Source of the DNA: Rhodocyclaceae bacterium
GTDB taxonomy: Bacteria; Pseudomonadota; Gammaproteobacteria; Burkholderiales; Rhodocyclaceae
Assembly: GCA_026415155.1 (NCBI GenBank)
Contig: JAOAHQ010000034.1
Location: 39,452 to 103,451, forward strand
DNA: 64,000 nt
Direction: 5' to 3'
Made by a program: the position numbers and the translations under genes. The notes beneath the pieces are model-generated. The model ran no database searches, was not told the DNA's origin, and saw nothing but the letters and a program-made list of their open reading frames with translations. Below are positions 25,338 through 33,511 of the stretch, piece after piece. Within the stretch, counting starts at the first letter, position 1. Every line of letters starts with the position of its first letter.

Positions 25338-25568
25338 ATGCCTTACTACATCTACCGCATCACCCAGCTTGGGCCCGTCAAGCAGCTCGAAAAGCTCGAG
25401 CAATACCAGGTCTTCAAGGAGGCCTCGGCGCGCGCCAAGGCGCTGCGCAAGGAAGTCGATCTCTCGCAATGCAAGATCCAGGTCGTCTTCGGCGAGAACG
25501 AATTGCAGGCCGAGGAAGCCTTGAATACCGTGCGGCCGGCCGAGCCGCTCACCGGCGACGACTGGTAG
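25338..25568 (+). CDS. Small hypothetical protein of the DsrS operon
   Basis: A 76-residue soluble protein (MPYYIYRITQLGPVKQLEKLEQY...) with a beta start and a Lys/Glu-rich helix, ending LTGDDW. AAGGACG lies 7 bases before the ATG. I do not recognise a domain beyond its place between the S24-like and Cys-containing genes. The acidic C-terminal tail suggests a binding partner, but this is speculative. Confidence 0.6.
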   Translation: MPYYIYRITQLGPVKQLEKLEQYQVFKEASARAKALRKEVDLSQCKIQVVFGENELQAEEALNTVRPAEPLTGDDW

Positions 25569-25574
25569 CCCGCG

Positions 25575-26021
25575 ATGGACGAGGCGAGCTTTCGTCAGGC
25601 GCGCCAGCAACTCAACCCGTTGCCGTGCGTCTTCGAAAAGGCGCTCCTTTGCCAGGCGGCGGTCTGCGAAGCGGCGAGGCGGCTTTCGCTCGCCGAACGC
25701 GAGATGATCGCCTGCCGCGAGCCGCTCGCCCGCGCCGCCTGCGGCCATCTGTTGGCGCTGTTGCGCAAGAACGCCGCCTTTGCCTTGAAGGTCAAGGACA
25801 CCCAGCGCATCCTGCCGCATGCGATGACGATGAAGATCCAGTGCGGCGGCCTGACCGGCCTGAAGGACCTGCTTGATCCCGATGCGCCGGCGCCCGACGT
25901 CCTGAAGCTCGTGCGGCTCGCCCAGGCCGAATACGGCGCGCTCGAAGCCTTGCCGTTTTACCGCATCGTGCCCGGCATCAGCCACTGGCAAATCCGCCGA
26001 CGCCGCCCGCCCAAGCCATGA
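25575..26021 (+). CDS. Hypothetical protein of the DsrS operon
   Basis: A 148-residue soluble protein with four Cys in its first half (PLPCVFEKALLCQAAVC and MIACREPL, plus AACGHL) and another in KIQCGGL. The Cys spacing could bind metal but matches no family I know. It lies 6 bases after the previous gene and overlaps the next by 4 (ATGA), so it is part of one transcript. Function unknown. Confidence 0.6.
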   Translation: MDEASFRQARQQLNPLPCVFEKALLCQAAVCEAARRLSLAEREMIACREPLARAACGHLLALLRKNAAFALKVKDTQRILPHAMTMKIQCGGLTGLKDLLDPDAPAPDVLKLVRLAQAEYGALEALPFYRIVPGISHWQIRRRRPPKP

Positions 26022-27049
26022 TTGCAGGCTTTGCTCCGCTGCTCGAGGCCGTACAGAGAAACTGCCACATCAGCGATGCGCGCCATGCGCGCGAGATGAC
26101 GCTATGCACCTACCTCCTCGAAATGCGCGAGTTCTACCGCTGGGAAGCCGGCATTCCCTTCGGCGAGCCGCTCGCGCGCGCCGAGGTCGGCGCATGGCTC
26201 TCCGAGCGCGAAGCGCTCTGGGAGACGCTCGCCTCGCAAGAGCTTGGCCCGCTGCCGCTTGCGGGCCGGCGGTTCGATCCCTTCGCGGTCGGCGCGATCA
26301 ATGTAGAGCTTTTGCCGCATGGCCTCGTCTATGGCGCGGGGATCGGCCGCTTCGGCAAGCCGCATTTCTTCTTGGGGCGGCTTGAGCGCCAGGAAAGGGC
26401 GGAGGCCCTCACCGTGCTCGTCTGCGCCTGTGAGTATGCCCGCGATCTTGCTGCGCTGCCCGCCGCGCTGCAGGGCGAGACGGTGTTCGTGCGCCGCGAA
26501 GCGCTCGTCCAATGGTTATGGGAAAAGGCCGAAGCCTGGGCCATGAAACGCGCGCCCGGCCCGCTTGCCCTGGCGCTGGCGGCGCACGGCTTTGAAGCCG
26601 ATCCGCGGGGCGCCATCGAACGCATGGCGGAAGCCGAGATCGAGAGCTTGATTCTCCACGAGCGCGGCGAATACGCCGCCGGCCGCCTCTTGGGCGCGGT
26701 CTGGGAAGAGCGGCTCGCCTGCGGCTGCACGCGCCGCGCCGAGCTCCTCATGCGCGCCGTGCGCGACCACCTCGCCGACTGCCTCGTCACGCTGCCCACG
26801 CTGATCGAGCGCGAGGCCTGGCCGTCCATGTGGTTCTGGTTCGCCAACCTCGACGGCCTGCGGCGCGAACTGTGGCCGGCGCTCGCCGGCTTCGACTACG
26901 CGAAAGTCGGCGCTGGCGGAACGGCCTTGCCAGCGGAGGTAAAACGCGGTGCCGAACATTTCGAGTGCCTTGCTCGCCGGCTGCTGAACACGGAAGAGCG
27001 GGAAATCGAGGCGCTCTCCCACGATCTGGCGGCGCTCGCCTTGGCATAA
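26018..27049 (+). CDS. Conserved hypothetical protein (Sfum_1244-like)
   Basis: A 343-residue soluble protein beginning LLEAVQRNCHISDARHAREMTLCTYLLEMREFYRWE. This looks like the uncharacterised Sfum_1244 family found in sulfur-cycle and other proteobacteria; the family call is from memory and moderately secure. Residues 296-303 (KVGAGGTA) derive from a dispersed 23-bp repeat in a region before the C-terminal helices. It ends the DsrS operon. Its TAA overlaps a -10-like hexamer used by the next gene. Confidence 0.6.
   Translation: MIAGFAPLLEAVQRNCHISDARHAREMTLCTYLLEMREFYRWEAGIPFGEPLARAEVGAWLSEREALWETLASQELGPLPLAGRRFDPFAVGAINVELLPHGLVYGAGIGRFGKPHFFLGRLERQERAEALTVLVCACEYARDLAALPAALQGETVFVRREALVQWLWEKAEAWAMKRAPGPLALALAAHGFEADPRGAIERMAEAEIESLILHERGEYAAGRLLGAVWEERLACGCTRRAELLMRAVRDHLADCLVTLPTLIEREAWPSMWFWFANLDGLRRELWPALAGFDYAKVGAGGTALPAEVKRGAEHFECLARRLLNTEEREIEALSHDLAALALA
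26903..26925 (+). repeat. 23-bp dispersed repeat, copy 7
   Basis: Core intact, tail GGAACGGC. In the Sfum_1244-like gene, sense frame 0, encoding KVGAGGTA. Confidence 0.85.
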
Positions 27050-27050
27050 T
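27045..27050 (+). promoter_or_regulatory. -10-like hexamer before hyi
   Basis: CATAAT followed by 6 bases and an SD-less ATG. Candidate leaderless start. It overlaps the preceding stop codon. Confidence 0.45.
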
Positions 27051-27056
27051 CCGCCC

Positions 27057-27830
27057 ATGCCGCTCCAATTCACCGCCAATCTTTCGCTGCTCTTTACCGA
27101 GCGCGCCTTCCTCGACCGCTTCGCCGCCGCCAAGCGCGCCGGCTTTGCGGGCGTCGAGTTTCACTTTCCCTACGAATACGACAAGGCCGCACTCGCCGAG
27201 GTCGTGCTCACTTCCGATCTCGAGGTCGTGCTCTTCAACCTGCCGGCCGGCGACTGGGCGGCCGGCGAGCGCGGCATTGCCTGTCAGCCGGCCCGCAAGG
27301 CCGAGTTTCAGGATGGCGTGGGGCTTGCCATCGAATACGCCGAAGCGCTGGGCGCGACGCGCCTCAATTGCCTCGCCGGCATTCCCTCGGGCGAGCGCGG
27401 CAAAGCGATCGAAACCCTCGTCGATAACCTCGCCTTCGCCGCCGCCGTGACGCAGCGCGCCGGCATCCGCCTCATGCTCGAACCGCTCAATACGCGCGAT
27501 ACGCCGGGCTTTCTGATCGCTACTTCCACCCAGGCGATGGAGGTGATCGAGGCCGTCGGCCACCGGAATCTCTTCCTGCAATACGACGTCTATCACGCTC
27601 AGCGCATGGAAGGCGAGCTTGCCGCGACGATCGAGCGCCTGCTGCCCAGGATCGGCCATATACAAATTGCCGACAATCCCGGCCGGCATGAGCCGGGCAC
27701 CGGCGAGATTCGCTTCGACTACCTCTTCGAGTGCTTGCAACAGCTCGATTACGCGGGCTGGATTGGTTGCGAATACCGGCCCACCGGCGCCACCGAAGAG
27801 AGCTTTGGCTGGCTGCAACGCTGGCGCTAA
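27057..27830 (+). CDS. hyi: Hydroxypyruvate isomerase
   Basis: A 257-residue TIM-barrel enzyme of the AP-endonuclease-2 superfamily. It interconverts hydroxypyruvate and tartronate semialdehyde in glyoxylate use. Family marks are FTANLSLLFTE at the start, GFAGVEFHFPYEYD, the LMLEPLN strand with the metal Glu, LQYDVYHAQ and IGHIQIADNPGRHEPGTGEI with further metal ligands. The neighbouring glycerate kinase and glcDEF fit the pathway, though glyoxylate carboligase is not in the window. The ATG has no Shine-Dalgarno but a CATAAT 6 bases upstream. A dispersed repeat begins right after the TAA. Confidence 0.9.
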   Translation: MPLQFTANLSLLFTERAFLDRFAAAKRAGFAGVEFHFPYEYDKAALAEVVLTSDLEVVLFNLPAGDWAAGERGIACQPARKAEFQDGVGLAIEYAEALGATRLNCLAGIPSGERGKAIETLVDNLAFAAAVTQRAGIRLMLEPLNTRDTPGFLIATSTQAMEVIEAVGHRNLFLQYDVYHAQRMEGELAATIERLLPRIGHIQIADNPGRHEPGTGEIRFDYLFECLQQLDYAGWIGCEYRPTGATEESFGWLQRWR

Positions 27831-27853
27831 AAAGTCGGCGCTGGCGGGATGGC
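27831..27853 (+). repeat. 23-bp dispersed repeat, copy 8 (intergenic)
   Basis: Core intact, tail GGATGGC. It starts at the base after the hyi TAA and ends at the base before the vapC stop (minus strand), filling the whole intergenic gap. Confidence 0.85.
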
Positions 27854-28255
27854 TCAGGCCAGCCAATTTTCCAGCAGCAGACCCGGCACCCGCTCGAATT
27901 CCCGCAGGTTGTTGCTGACCAGGGTGAGCCCCAGACTGCGCGCATGGCCGGCGATGTGCAGGTCATTGACGCCGATCGGCTGCCCTTCCTTTTCGAGCGC
28001 CGCACGAATGCTGCCGTAATGCCAGGCGGCTTCGGCCGTGTAAGGCAGCACCGTGAGCCGGCTGAAGAAATCTTCGATGACGGCGAGATTGCGCGCCGGA
28101 AAGGCACTTTTTTCGGTGCCGTGGACGAGCTCGGCGACGGTGATGGCAGAAACCGCCATACGGCCGTGATGCCGGTTGAACAGATCGAGCAGCGCCAAGG
28201 GGCGGCGCTTGATCACATAGATGACGATGTTGGTATCGAGCAGATACCTGAGCAT
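27854..28255 (-). CDS. vapC: VapC-family PIN-domain toxin
   Basis: A 133-residue PIN ribonuclease. The acidic metal site is visible: Asp in LLDTNIVIY (residue 7), Glu in VAELVHG, Asp in GVNDLHIAGHA, then LVSNNLREFERVPGL. It probably cleaves tRNA or rRNA when antitoxin is lost. The gene lies 7 bases after vapB on the minus strand and converges on hyi across one repeat copy. Normal length, no signs of decay. Confidence 0.9.
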   Translation of the reverse strand: MLRYLLDTNIVIYVIKRRPLALLDLFNRHHGRMAVSAITVAELVHGTEKSAFPARNLAVIEDFFSRLTVLPYTAEAAWHYGSIRAALEKEGQPIGVNDLHIAGHARSLGLTLVSNNLREFERVPGLLLENWLA

Positions 28256-28262
28256 GCCGCCG

Positions 28263-28496
28263 CTAGAGGGCTTCGCGTTCGGGCTGGGTCTGCGCGGGTC
28301 GCTCCGTCAGAAAATCATCGCTGACGCCGACCTCGGCGAGGAAGAAACTGTCCCAGGCATGCCCTGCCGGTGCGATGATGCGCTCCTGCCCGACGGCGCG
28401 CACCTCGACCTTCTTGACCGAGGCCGGGAAACGAAGCTCCGCCGGCAGGCGTACAGCCTGCGTGCGGTTGTTGGTGAAAACGGTGCTGCTCGCCAT
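28263..28496 (-). CDS. vapB: VapB-family antitoxin
   Basis: A 77-residue antitoxin with an AbrB/SpoVT-like N-terminus (TVFTNNRTQAVRLPAELRFP, the typical NRSQAVRLP motif) that binds DNA, and a C-terminal tail (AEVGVSDDFLTERPAQ) that would wrap VapC. AGAGAGG precedes the ATG at 28496. A longer reading frame upstream runs into the glycerate kinase gene and is rejected. It is probably autoregulated through the AT-rich promoter upstream. Confidence 0.88.
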   Translation of the reverse strand: MASSTVFTNNRTQAVRLPAELRFPASVKKVEVRAVGQERIIAPAGHAWDSFFLAEVGVSDDFLTERPAQTQPEREAL

Positions 28497-28527
28497 GAGG
28501 TACCTCTCTGAAGTGCTATATGTGCCA

Positions 28528-28536
28528 AGTATATAC
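28528..28536 (-). promoter_or_regulatory. Putative vapBC promoter/operator
   Basis: On the minus strand TATACT (28528-28533) lies 31 bases before the vapB ATG, overlapping the palindrome GTATATAC (28529-28536) in an AT-rich island. Binding by VapBC is inferred. Confidence 0.4.
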
Positions 28537-28596
28537 GCCCGTGTGTCGGCCGGCAGATTTTGAGTCCGTCGCTGCATTACAGGCATGGGGCGGCGG

Positions 28597-28602
28597 TATA
28601 GT
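28597..28602 (+). promoter_or_regulatory. -10-like hexamer before glycerate kinase
   Basis: TATAGT, 6 bases, then an SD-less ATG at 28609. Candidate leaderless start. Confidence 0.45.
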
Positions 28603-28608
28603 GCGGCC

Positions 28609-29775
28609 ATGCCAGCTTCCCGCGCCTTTCTCCGCCGTCTCTTCGACGCAGCGCTCGCCGCCGTCGATCCCATGAAGTGCGTGCCGCCCCATCTGCCCGA
28701 TCCGGCGACGGTGAAGGGCCGCATCGTCGTCATCGGCGCCGGCAAGGCGGCCGCAGCGATGGCGGCGGCCGTCGAAGCGGCGTGGGCGGAGCATCTCGAT
28801 CGCCTCAGCGGGCTTGTCGTGACGCGCTATGGCCACGGCGTGCCGACCCAAAAGATCGAGGTCGTCGAGGCTGGCCACCCGGTGCCGGACGAGGCGGGCC
28901 TCACCGCAGCGCGGCGCATCCTCGCGATGGTGCAGGGGCTTGAGGAAAACGATCTCGTGCTCGCCTTGATGTCGGGCGGCGGCTCGGCGCTGCTCACCCT
29001 GCCTGCGCCGGGGGTGAGCCTGGCCGAAAAGCAGGCGAGAACACGCGAGCTTTTGCGCTCGGGCGCCTCGATCCACGAAATCAACGCGGAGAGAAAGCGC
29101 CTGTCCGCGATCAAGGGCGGCAAGCTCGCCGCCGCGGCGATGCCCGCGCGCGTGCTGACCTTGGCGATCTCGGATGTGCCAGGCGACGATCCGGCCGTCA
29201 TCGCCTCGGGGCCGACCGTGCCTGCGCCCAATGAACCCGCCTACGCGCGCTGCGAGACGCGCGTCATCGCCACCGCGCTCGATGCGCTCAACGCCGCGGC
29301 GGACGCAGCGCGCGCAGCCGGCGTGAGGCCGCTGATCCTCGGCGATCGCATCGAGGGCGAGGCGCGCGAGGCGGCCAAGGTCATGGCCGGCATTGCGCGC
29401 TCGTGCAAGGCCCACGGCCTGCCCGTCCGGCCGCCCTGTGTGATCCTCTCGGGCGGCGAGACGACGGTGACGGTCAAAGGCCAGGGCCGCGGCGGCCGCA
29501 ATACGGAATTCTTGCTCGCCTTGGCGTTGGCGCTGGCTGGAGAGCCCGGCATCAGCGCGATTGCCTGCGATACCGACGGCATCGACGGCACGGAGGATAA
29601 CGCCGGTGCGCTCATCGATGCGGAGACCCTGCGCCGCGCTGGCACAATGGACGCGCGCGCCAAGCTCATGGACAATGATGCCTATGGCTTCTTCGCCGCG
29701 CTCGGCGACCTCGTCGTCACCGGCCCGACCCGCAGCAACGTCAATGACTTCCGCGCCATCCTCGTCGAACCATGA
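28609..29775 (+). CDS. Glycerate 2-kinase (MOFRL type)
   Basis: A 388-residue enzyme of the GckA/TtuD class that phosphorylates glycerate to 2-phosphoglycerate. The N-terminal domain has IVVIGAGKAAAAMA and the family block VLALMSGGGSALLTLP; the C-terminal MOFRL domain has LSGGETTVTVKGQGRGGRNTEFLLA and TDGIDGTEDNAGA. It closes the glyoxylate-to-glycolysis branch with hyi. Start 28609 follows TATAGT by 6 bases; an ATG at 28585 is in frame but upstream of that hexamer. Its stop overlaps glcD (ATGA). Confidence 0.88.
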   Translation: MPASRAFLRRLFDAALAAVDPMKCVPPHLPDPATVKGRIVVIGAGKAAAAMAAAVEAAWAEHLDRLSGLVVTRYGHGVPTQKIEVVEAGHPVPDEAGLTAARRILAMVQGLEENDLVLALMSGGGSALLTLPAPGVSLAEKQARTRELLRSGASIHEINAERKRLSAIKGGKLAAAAMPARVLTLAISDVPGDDPAVIASGPTVPAPNEPAYARCETRVIATALDALNAAADAARAAGVRPLILGDRIEGEAREAAKVMAGIARSCKAHGLPVRPPCVILSGGETTVTVKGQGRGGRNTEFLLALALALAGEPGISAIACDTDGIDGTEDNAGALIDAETLRRAGTMDARAKLMDNDAYGFFAALGDLVVTGPTRSNVNDFRAILVEP

Positions 29776-31211
29776 ACGCGCCCATCCCCCATGCCTTGCT
29801 GGCTGAGCTCGCGGCCCTGTTGCCTCCAGATGCGCTCCTCACGGCACCGGAGGAGCTCAAGCCCTACGAGTGCGACGGCCTCACCGCCTACCGCCAGTTG
29901 CCGCTTGCCGTGACCCTCCCTTCCGACGAGGCCCAGGTCATCGCGATCCTCAAGGCCTGCCACCGGCACGGCGTGCCGGTCGTGGCGCGCGGCGCCGGCA
30001 CGGGGCTCTCGGGCGGCGCGACGCCCGTGGCAGGCGGCGTGATCCTCTCGCTCGCCAAGTTCATGCGCATCCTCGAAATCGATCCGGCGGCGCGCACCGC
30101 GCGCGTGCAGCCGGGCGTGCGCAACCTCGCCATCTCGGAGGCCGCCGCGCCCTATGGCCTCTATTACGCGCCCGATCCTTCCTCGCAGATCGCCTGCACG
30201 ATCGGCGGCAACGTCGCCGAGAATTCGGGCGGCGTGCATTGCCTGAAATACGGCCTTACCGTGCACAACATCCTCGCGCTGCGCGTCGCGCTCGTCGATG
30301 GCACGGTCGTGGAGATTGGCAGCGCGGCGCTCGATTCCCCCGGCTACGACCTGCTTGCATTGATGATCGGCTCCGAGGGCATGCTCGGCGTGGTGCTCGA
30401 AGCGACCGTAAAGCTCACGCCGAGGCCGCAGACCGCGCGCGTGGTGATGGCCTCCTTCGACGATCTCACTCAGGCGGGCGAGGCGGTCGCCGCGATCATT
30501 GCCGCCGGCATCATCCCCGCCGGCCTCGAGATGATGGATAGGCCTGCCACGGCGGCCGTCGAGGACTTCGTGCATGCCGGCTACGATTTGACGGCCGAGG
30601 CGATTTTGCTGGCCGAATCCGACGGCACGCCTGAAGAAGTGGAGGAAGAAATCGCTGCGCTGCAGGCCGTGCTCTCGTCCGCGGGCGCGCGCGAGCTGCG
30701 CGTCTCGCAAAGTGAAGCCGAGCGGCTCAAGTTTTGGGCCGGCCGCAAGGCGGCCTTTCCGGCCGTCGGGCGCCTCACGCCCGATTACCTCTGCATGGAC
30801 GGCACGATTCCGAGAAAGCATCTTGCCCATGTCTTGACGCGCATCGGCGAACTTTCGCAGCAATACGGCCTGCGCTGCGCCAACGTCTTCCATGCCGGCG
30901 ACGGCAACCTGCATCCGCTCATCATGTTCGACGCCAATCTGCCGGGCGAGCTCGAACGCGCCACCGAGTTCGGCGCGCGCATTCTCGAGCTCTCGGTCGA
31001 TGTCGGCGGCACCATTACCGGCGAGCATGGCGTCGGCATCGAGAAGATCGGTCAGATGTGCGTGCAATTCACGCGCGAGGAGCTCGAAGCCTTCCACGCC
31101 GTGAAGGCCGCCTTCGACCCGCGGGGCTTGCTCAATCCGGGCAAGGCGGTGCCCACGCCGCGCCGCTGTTCCGAATACCGGCTTGCCGGCAGCGCGAGGG
31201 AGGCGGCATGA
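29772..31211 (+). CDS. glcD: Glycolate oxidase subunit GlcD (FAD-linked)
   Basis: A 479-residue flavoprotein subunit of membrane-associated glycolate dehydrogenase, which oxidises glycolate to glyoxylate and feeds electrons to the quinone pool. The FAD PCMH domain shows VVARGAGTGLSGGATPV and CTIGGNVAENSGGVHCLKYG. The C-terminal FAD-oxidase domain has NVFHAGDGNLHP and TGEHGVGIEK. Length matches E. coli GlcD. First gene of glcDEF, coupled to glycerate kinase upstream and glcE downstream by ATGA overlaps. Confidence 0.93.
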   Translation: MNAPIPHALLAELAALLPPDALLTAPEELKPYECDGLTAYRQLPLAVTLPSDEAQVIAILKACHRHGVPVVARGAGTGLSGGATPVAGGVILSLAKFMRILEIDPAARTARVQPGVRNLAISEAAAPYGLYYAPDPSSQIACTIGGNVAENSGGVHCLKYGLTVHNILALRVALVDGTVVEIGSAALDSPGYDLLALMIGSEGMLGVVLEATVKLTPRPQTARVVMASFDDLTQAGEAVAAIIAAGIIPAGLEMMDRPATAAVEDFVHAGYDLTAEAILLAESDGTPEEVEEEIAALQAVLSSAGARELRVSQSEAERLKFWAGRKAAFPAVGRLTPDYLCMDGTIPRKHLAHVLTRIGELSQQYGLRCANVFHAGDGNLHPLIMFDANLPGELERATEFGARILELSVDVGGTITGEHGVGIEKIGQMCVQFTREELEAFHAVKAAFDPRGLLNPGKAVPTPRRCSEYRLAGSAREAA

Positions 31212-32275
31212 GCGATACCGCCGCGCAACTCATCGAGCGCGTGCGCGAAGCGGCGCAAAGCGGCACGCCGCTTTTCATCCGCGGCGGCGGCAGCAAGGAT
31301 TTCTATGGCGAGCCGCCGGCCGGCGAGCCGCTCGAGGTGAGGGGGCATGCCGGCATCGTCGCCTATGAGCCGACCGAGCTCTTCATCACGGCACGCTGCG
31401 GCACGCCGCTCGCCGACATCGAGGCCGCGCTCGCGGAAAAGGGCCAGTGCCTGCCCTTCGAGCCGCCGCGCTTTTCGCCCGCCAGCACCCTGGGCGGAGT
31501 CGTCGCGGCGGGGCTCTCCGGCCCGCGCCGCGCGAGCGCCGGCGCCTTGCGCGATTACGTGCTCGGCGTGAAGCTCATCGACGGCCGCGGGCGTGAATTG
31601 CATTTCGGCGGCCAGGTGATGAAGAACGTCGCCGGTTACGACGTCTCGCGCCTGATGGCCGGCAGCCTCGGCACGCTGGGGGTCCTCCTTGAAGCAAGCC
31701 TCAAGGTCTTGCCGCGCCCCGCCGCCGAGGCGACGCTCTGCTTTGCGCTGAGCGAAGCCGAGGCGCTCGAAAAGCCCAACCGCTGGGCGGGCCAGCCTTG
31801 GCCGATGGCTGCGAGCGCTTGGCATGCAGGGGTGCTTTACGTGAGACTGGCCGGCGCGCGCGCGGCGGTGGCGGCGGCCGTGAAGCAGCTTGGCGGCGAA
31901 AAAGTCGGCGCTGGCGAGACGGCCTTTTGGGACGCACTGCGCGATCAGACGCTGCCCTTCTTCGCCGCCGAGACGCTCTGGCGGCTTGCCGTGCCGCCGA
32001 CGGCGCCGCCGCTTGCGCTGGCGGGCGAAACGCTCATCGAATGGGGCGGGGCGTTGCGCTGGCTCAAGAGTGACGCGCCCGCGCAGGCGATCCGCGCCAA
32101 GGCCGCGGCCGTCGGGGGGCACGCCACGCTCTGGCGCGCGCCCGAGGCCATGAAGCGCGCCGTCGGCGTCTTCTCGCCGCTGCCCGCGCCGCTCATGCAG
32201 CTACACAAAAACCTCAAGGCCGCCTTCGATCCGCAGGGCATCTTCAACCCGGGCCGCCTCTATCCCAACCTGTAA
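31208..32275 (+). CDS. glcE: Glycolate oxidase subunit GlcE
   Basis: A 355-residue second flavin-binding-fold subunit with a shortened PCMH domain (FIRGGGSKDFYG, STLGGVVAAGLSGPRRASAGALRDYVLG, VMKNVAGYDVSRLMAGSLGTLG) and the C-terminal end FDPQGIFNPGRLYP. Residues 232-239 (KVGAGETA) are a dispersed-repeat copy next to AFWDALRDQ, in a loop before the C-terminal part. ATGA overlap with glcD; glcF starts immediately after its TAA. Confidence 0.92.
   Translation: MSDTAAQLIERVREAAQSGTPLFIRGGGSKDFYGEPPAGEPLEVRGHAGIVAYEPTELFITARCGTPLADIEAALAEKGQCLPFEPPRFSPASTLGGVVAAGLSGPRRASAGALRDYVLGVKLIDGRGRELHFGGQVMKNVAGYDVSRLMAGSLGTLGVLLEASLKVLPRPAAEATLCFALSEAEALEKPNRWAGQPWPMAASAWHAGVLYVRLAGARAAVAAAVKQLGGEKVGAGETAFWDALRDQTLPFFAAETLWRLAVPPTAPPLALAGETLIEWGGALRWLKSDAPAQAIRAKAAAVGGHATLWRAPEAMKRAVGVFSPLPAPLMQLHKNLKAAFDPQGIFNPGRLYPNL
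31901..31923 (+). repeat. 23-bp dispersed repeat, copy 9
   Basis: A consensus copy, triplet GAG. In glcE, sense frame 0, encoding KVGAGETA. Confidence 0.85.
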
Positions 32276-33511
32276 ATGGAAACCCATCTCGCCGCTTTCA
32301 TCCGGGGCACGAGCGCCGGCCGCGAGGCCGAGGAAATCCTCCGCAAATGCGTGCATTGCGGCTTTTGCACCGCCACCTGCCCGACCTACCAGCTCTTCGG
32401 CGATGAGCTCGACGGCCCGCGCGGGCGCATCTACCTCATCAAGCAAGTGCTCGAAGGCGCTCAGCCCACCGAGAAGACGCGCCTGCACCTCGATCGCTGC
32501 CTCACCTGCCGTTCTTGCGAGACGACCTGTCCCTCGGGCGTGCATTACTCGCGCCTGCTCGACATTGGGCGGCAGGTCGTCGAGGCGCGCGTGCCGCGCC
32601 GCGGGCGGGAGAAGTGGCTGCGCGCCGCATTGCGCGCGGTGCTGCCGCAGCCGCTCCTCTTTGGCATCCTCATGAAGCTCGGCCAGCTCGTGCGCCCTGG
32701 GCTCCCCCGCGCGCTCAAGGCCAAGGTGCCGCCGCTATCTTCGGCGGGCGTCCTGCCGCCGCCAGGCGCGCGCACACGCAAGATGCTGCTCTTGGCCGGC
32801 TGCGCGCAGCCTTCGATGTATCCGGCCATCAATGGCGCAGCGAAGCGCGTGCTGGCGCGGCTGGGCATCGAGCTCATCGAGGCTTCCGGCGCCGGCTGCT
32901 GCGGCGCCGTGAAGCTGCATCTGGCCGATGCCAAAGGCGCGCGAGCGCAGGCGCGGCGCAACATCGACGCCTGGTGGCCGCATCTCGAGCGCTGCGAGGC
33001 GATCATCACGACGGCCTCGGCCTGCGGCGTGCAGGTCAAGGATTACGGCCATCTGTTGCAGGACGATCCTGCCTACGAGATGAAGGCGCAGCGCGTCGCA
33101 GCGCTCGCGAAGGATGTCAGCGAAGTCGTCGCGGCGGAGAAGGAAAGCCTCTTGGCGTACCTTGAAAAGTCGGCGCCGGCAAGACGGCCGCGGCTCGCCT
33201 TTCATTCGCCCTGCACGCTGCAGCATGGCTTGAAGCTGCGCGGCGTCGTCGAGGAGATTCTCATCGCGGCAGGCTTTGAGCTTGCGCCGGTGGCGGATGC
33301 GCATCTATGCTGCGGCTCGGCGGGCACTTACTCGCTCCTAGAGCCGGAAATTTCGAACCGGCTGCGCGATGACAAGCTAGCCGCGTTGAGTGTGGGCGAA
33401 CCGGAAGGGATTGCCAGCGCCAACATCGGCTGCATCGCGCATCTGCAAGGCGGCACGCGATTGCCCGTCAAACACTGGATAGAATGGCTCGACGAACGAT
33501 GGGCGATGTAA
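32276..33511 (+). CDS. glcF: Glycolate oxidase iron-sulfur subunit GlcF
   Basis: A 411-residue subunit with two [4Fe-4S] motifs, CVHCGFCTATCP (about 22-33) and CLTCRSCETTCP (about 75-86), and two CCG domains, the first near GAGCCGAVKLH and the second near LCCGSAGTYSLL. It passes electrons from GlcDE toward the membrane. ATG directly follows the glcE stop. A repeat copy encodes KSAPARRP just before the second CCG domain (AFHSPCTLQH), in a linker position. Last gene of glcDEF. Confidence 0.93.
   Translation: METHLAAFIRGTSAGREAEEILRKCVHCGFCTATCPTYQLFGDELDGPRGRIYLIKQVLEGAQPTEKTRLHLDRCLTCRSCETTCPSGVHYSRLLDIGRQVVEARVPRRGREKWLRAALRAVLPQPLLFGILMKLGQLVRPGLPRALKAKVPPLSSAGVLPPPGARTRKMLLLAGCAQPSMYPAINGAAKRVLARLGIELIEASGAGCCGAVKLHLADAKGARAQARRNIDAWWPHLERCEAIITTASACGVQVKDYGHLLQDDPAYEMKAQRVAALAKDVSEVVAAEKESLLAYLEKSAPARRPRLAFHSPCTLQHGLKLRGVVEEILIAAGFELAPVADAHLCCGSAGTYSLLEPEISNRLRDDKLAALSVGEPEGIASANIGCIAHLQGGTRLPVKHWIEWLDERWAM
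33166..33188 (+). repeat. 23-bp dispersed repeat, copy 10
   Basis: One core change (T12 to C), triplet AAG. In glcF, sense frame +2, encoding KSAPARR. Confidence 0.75.
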
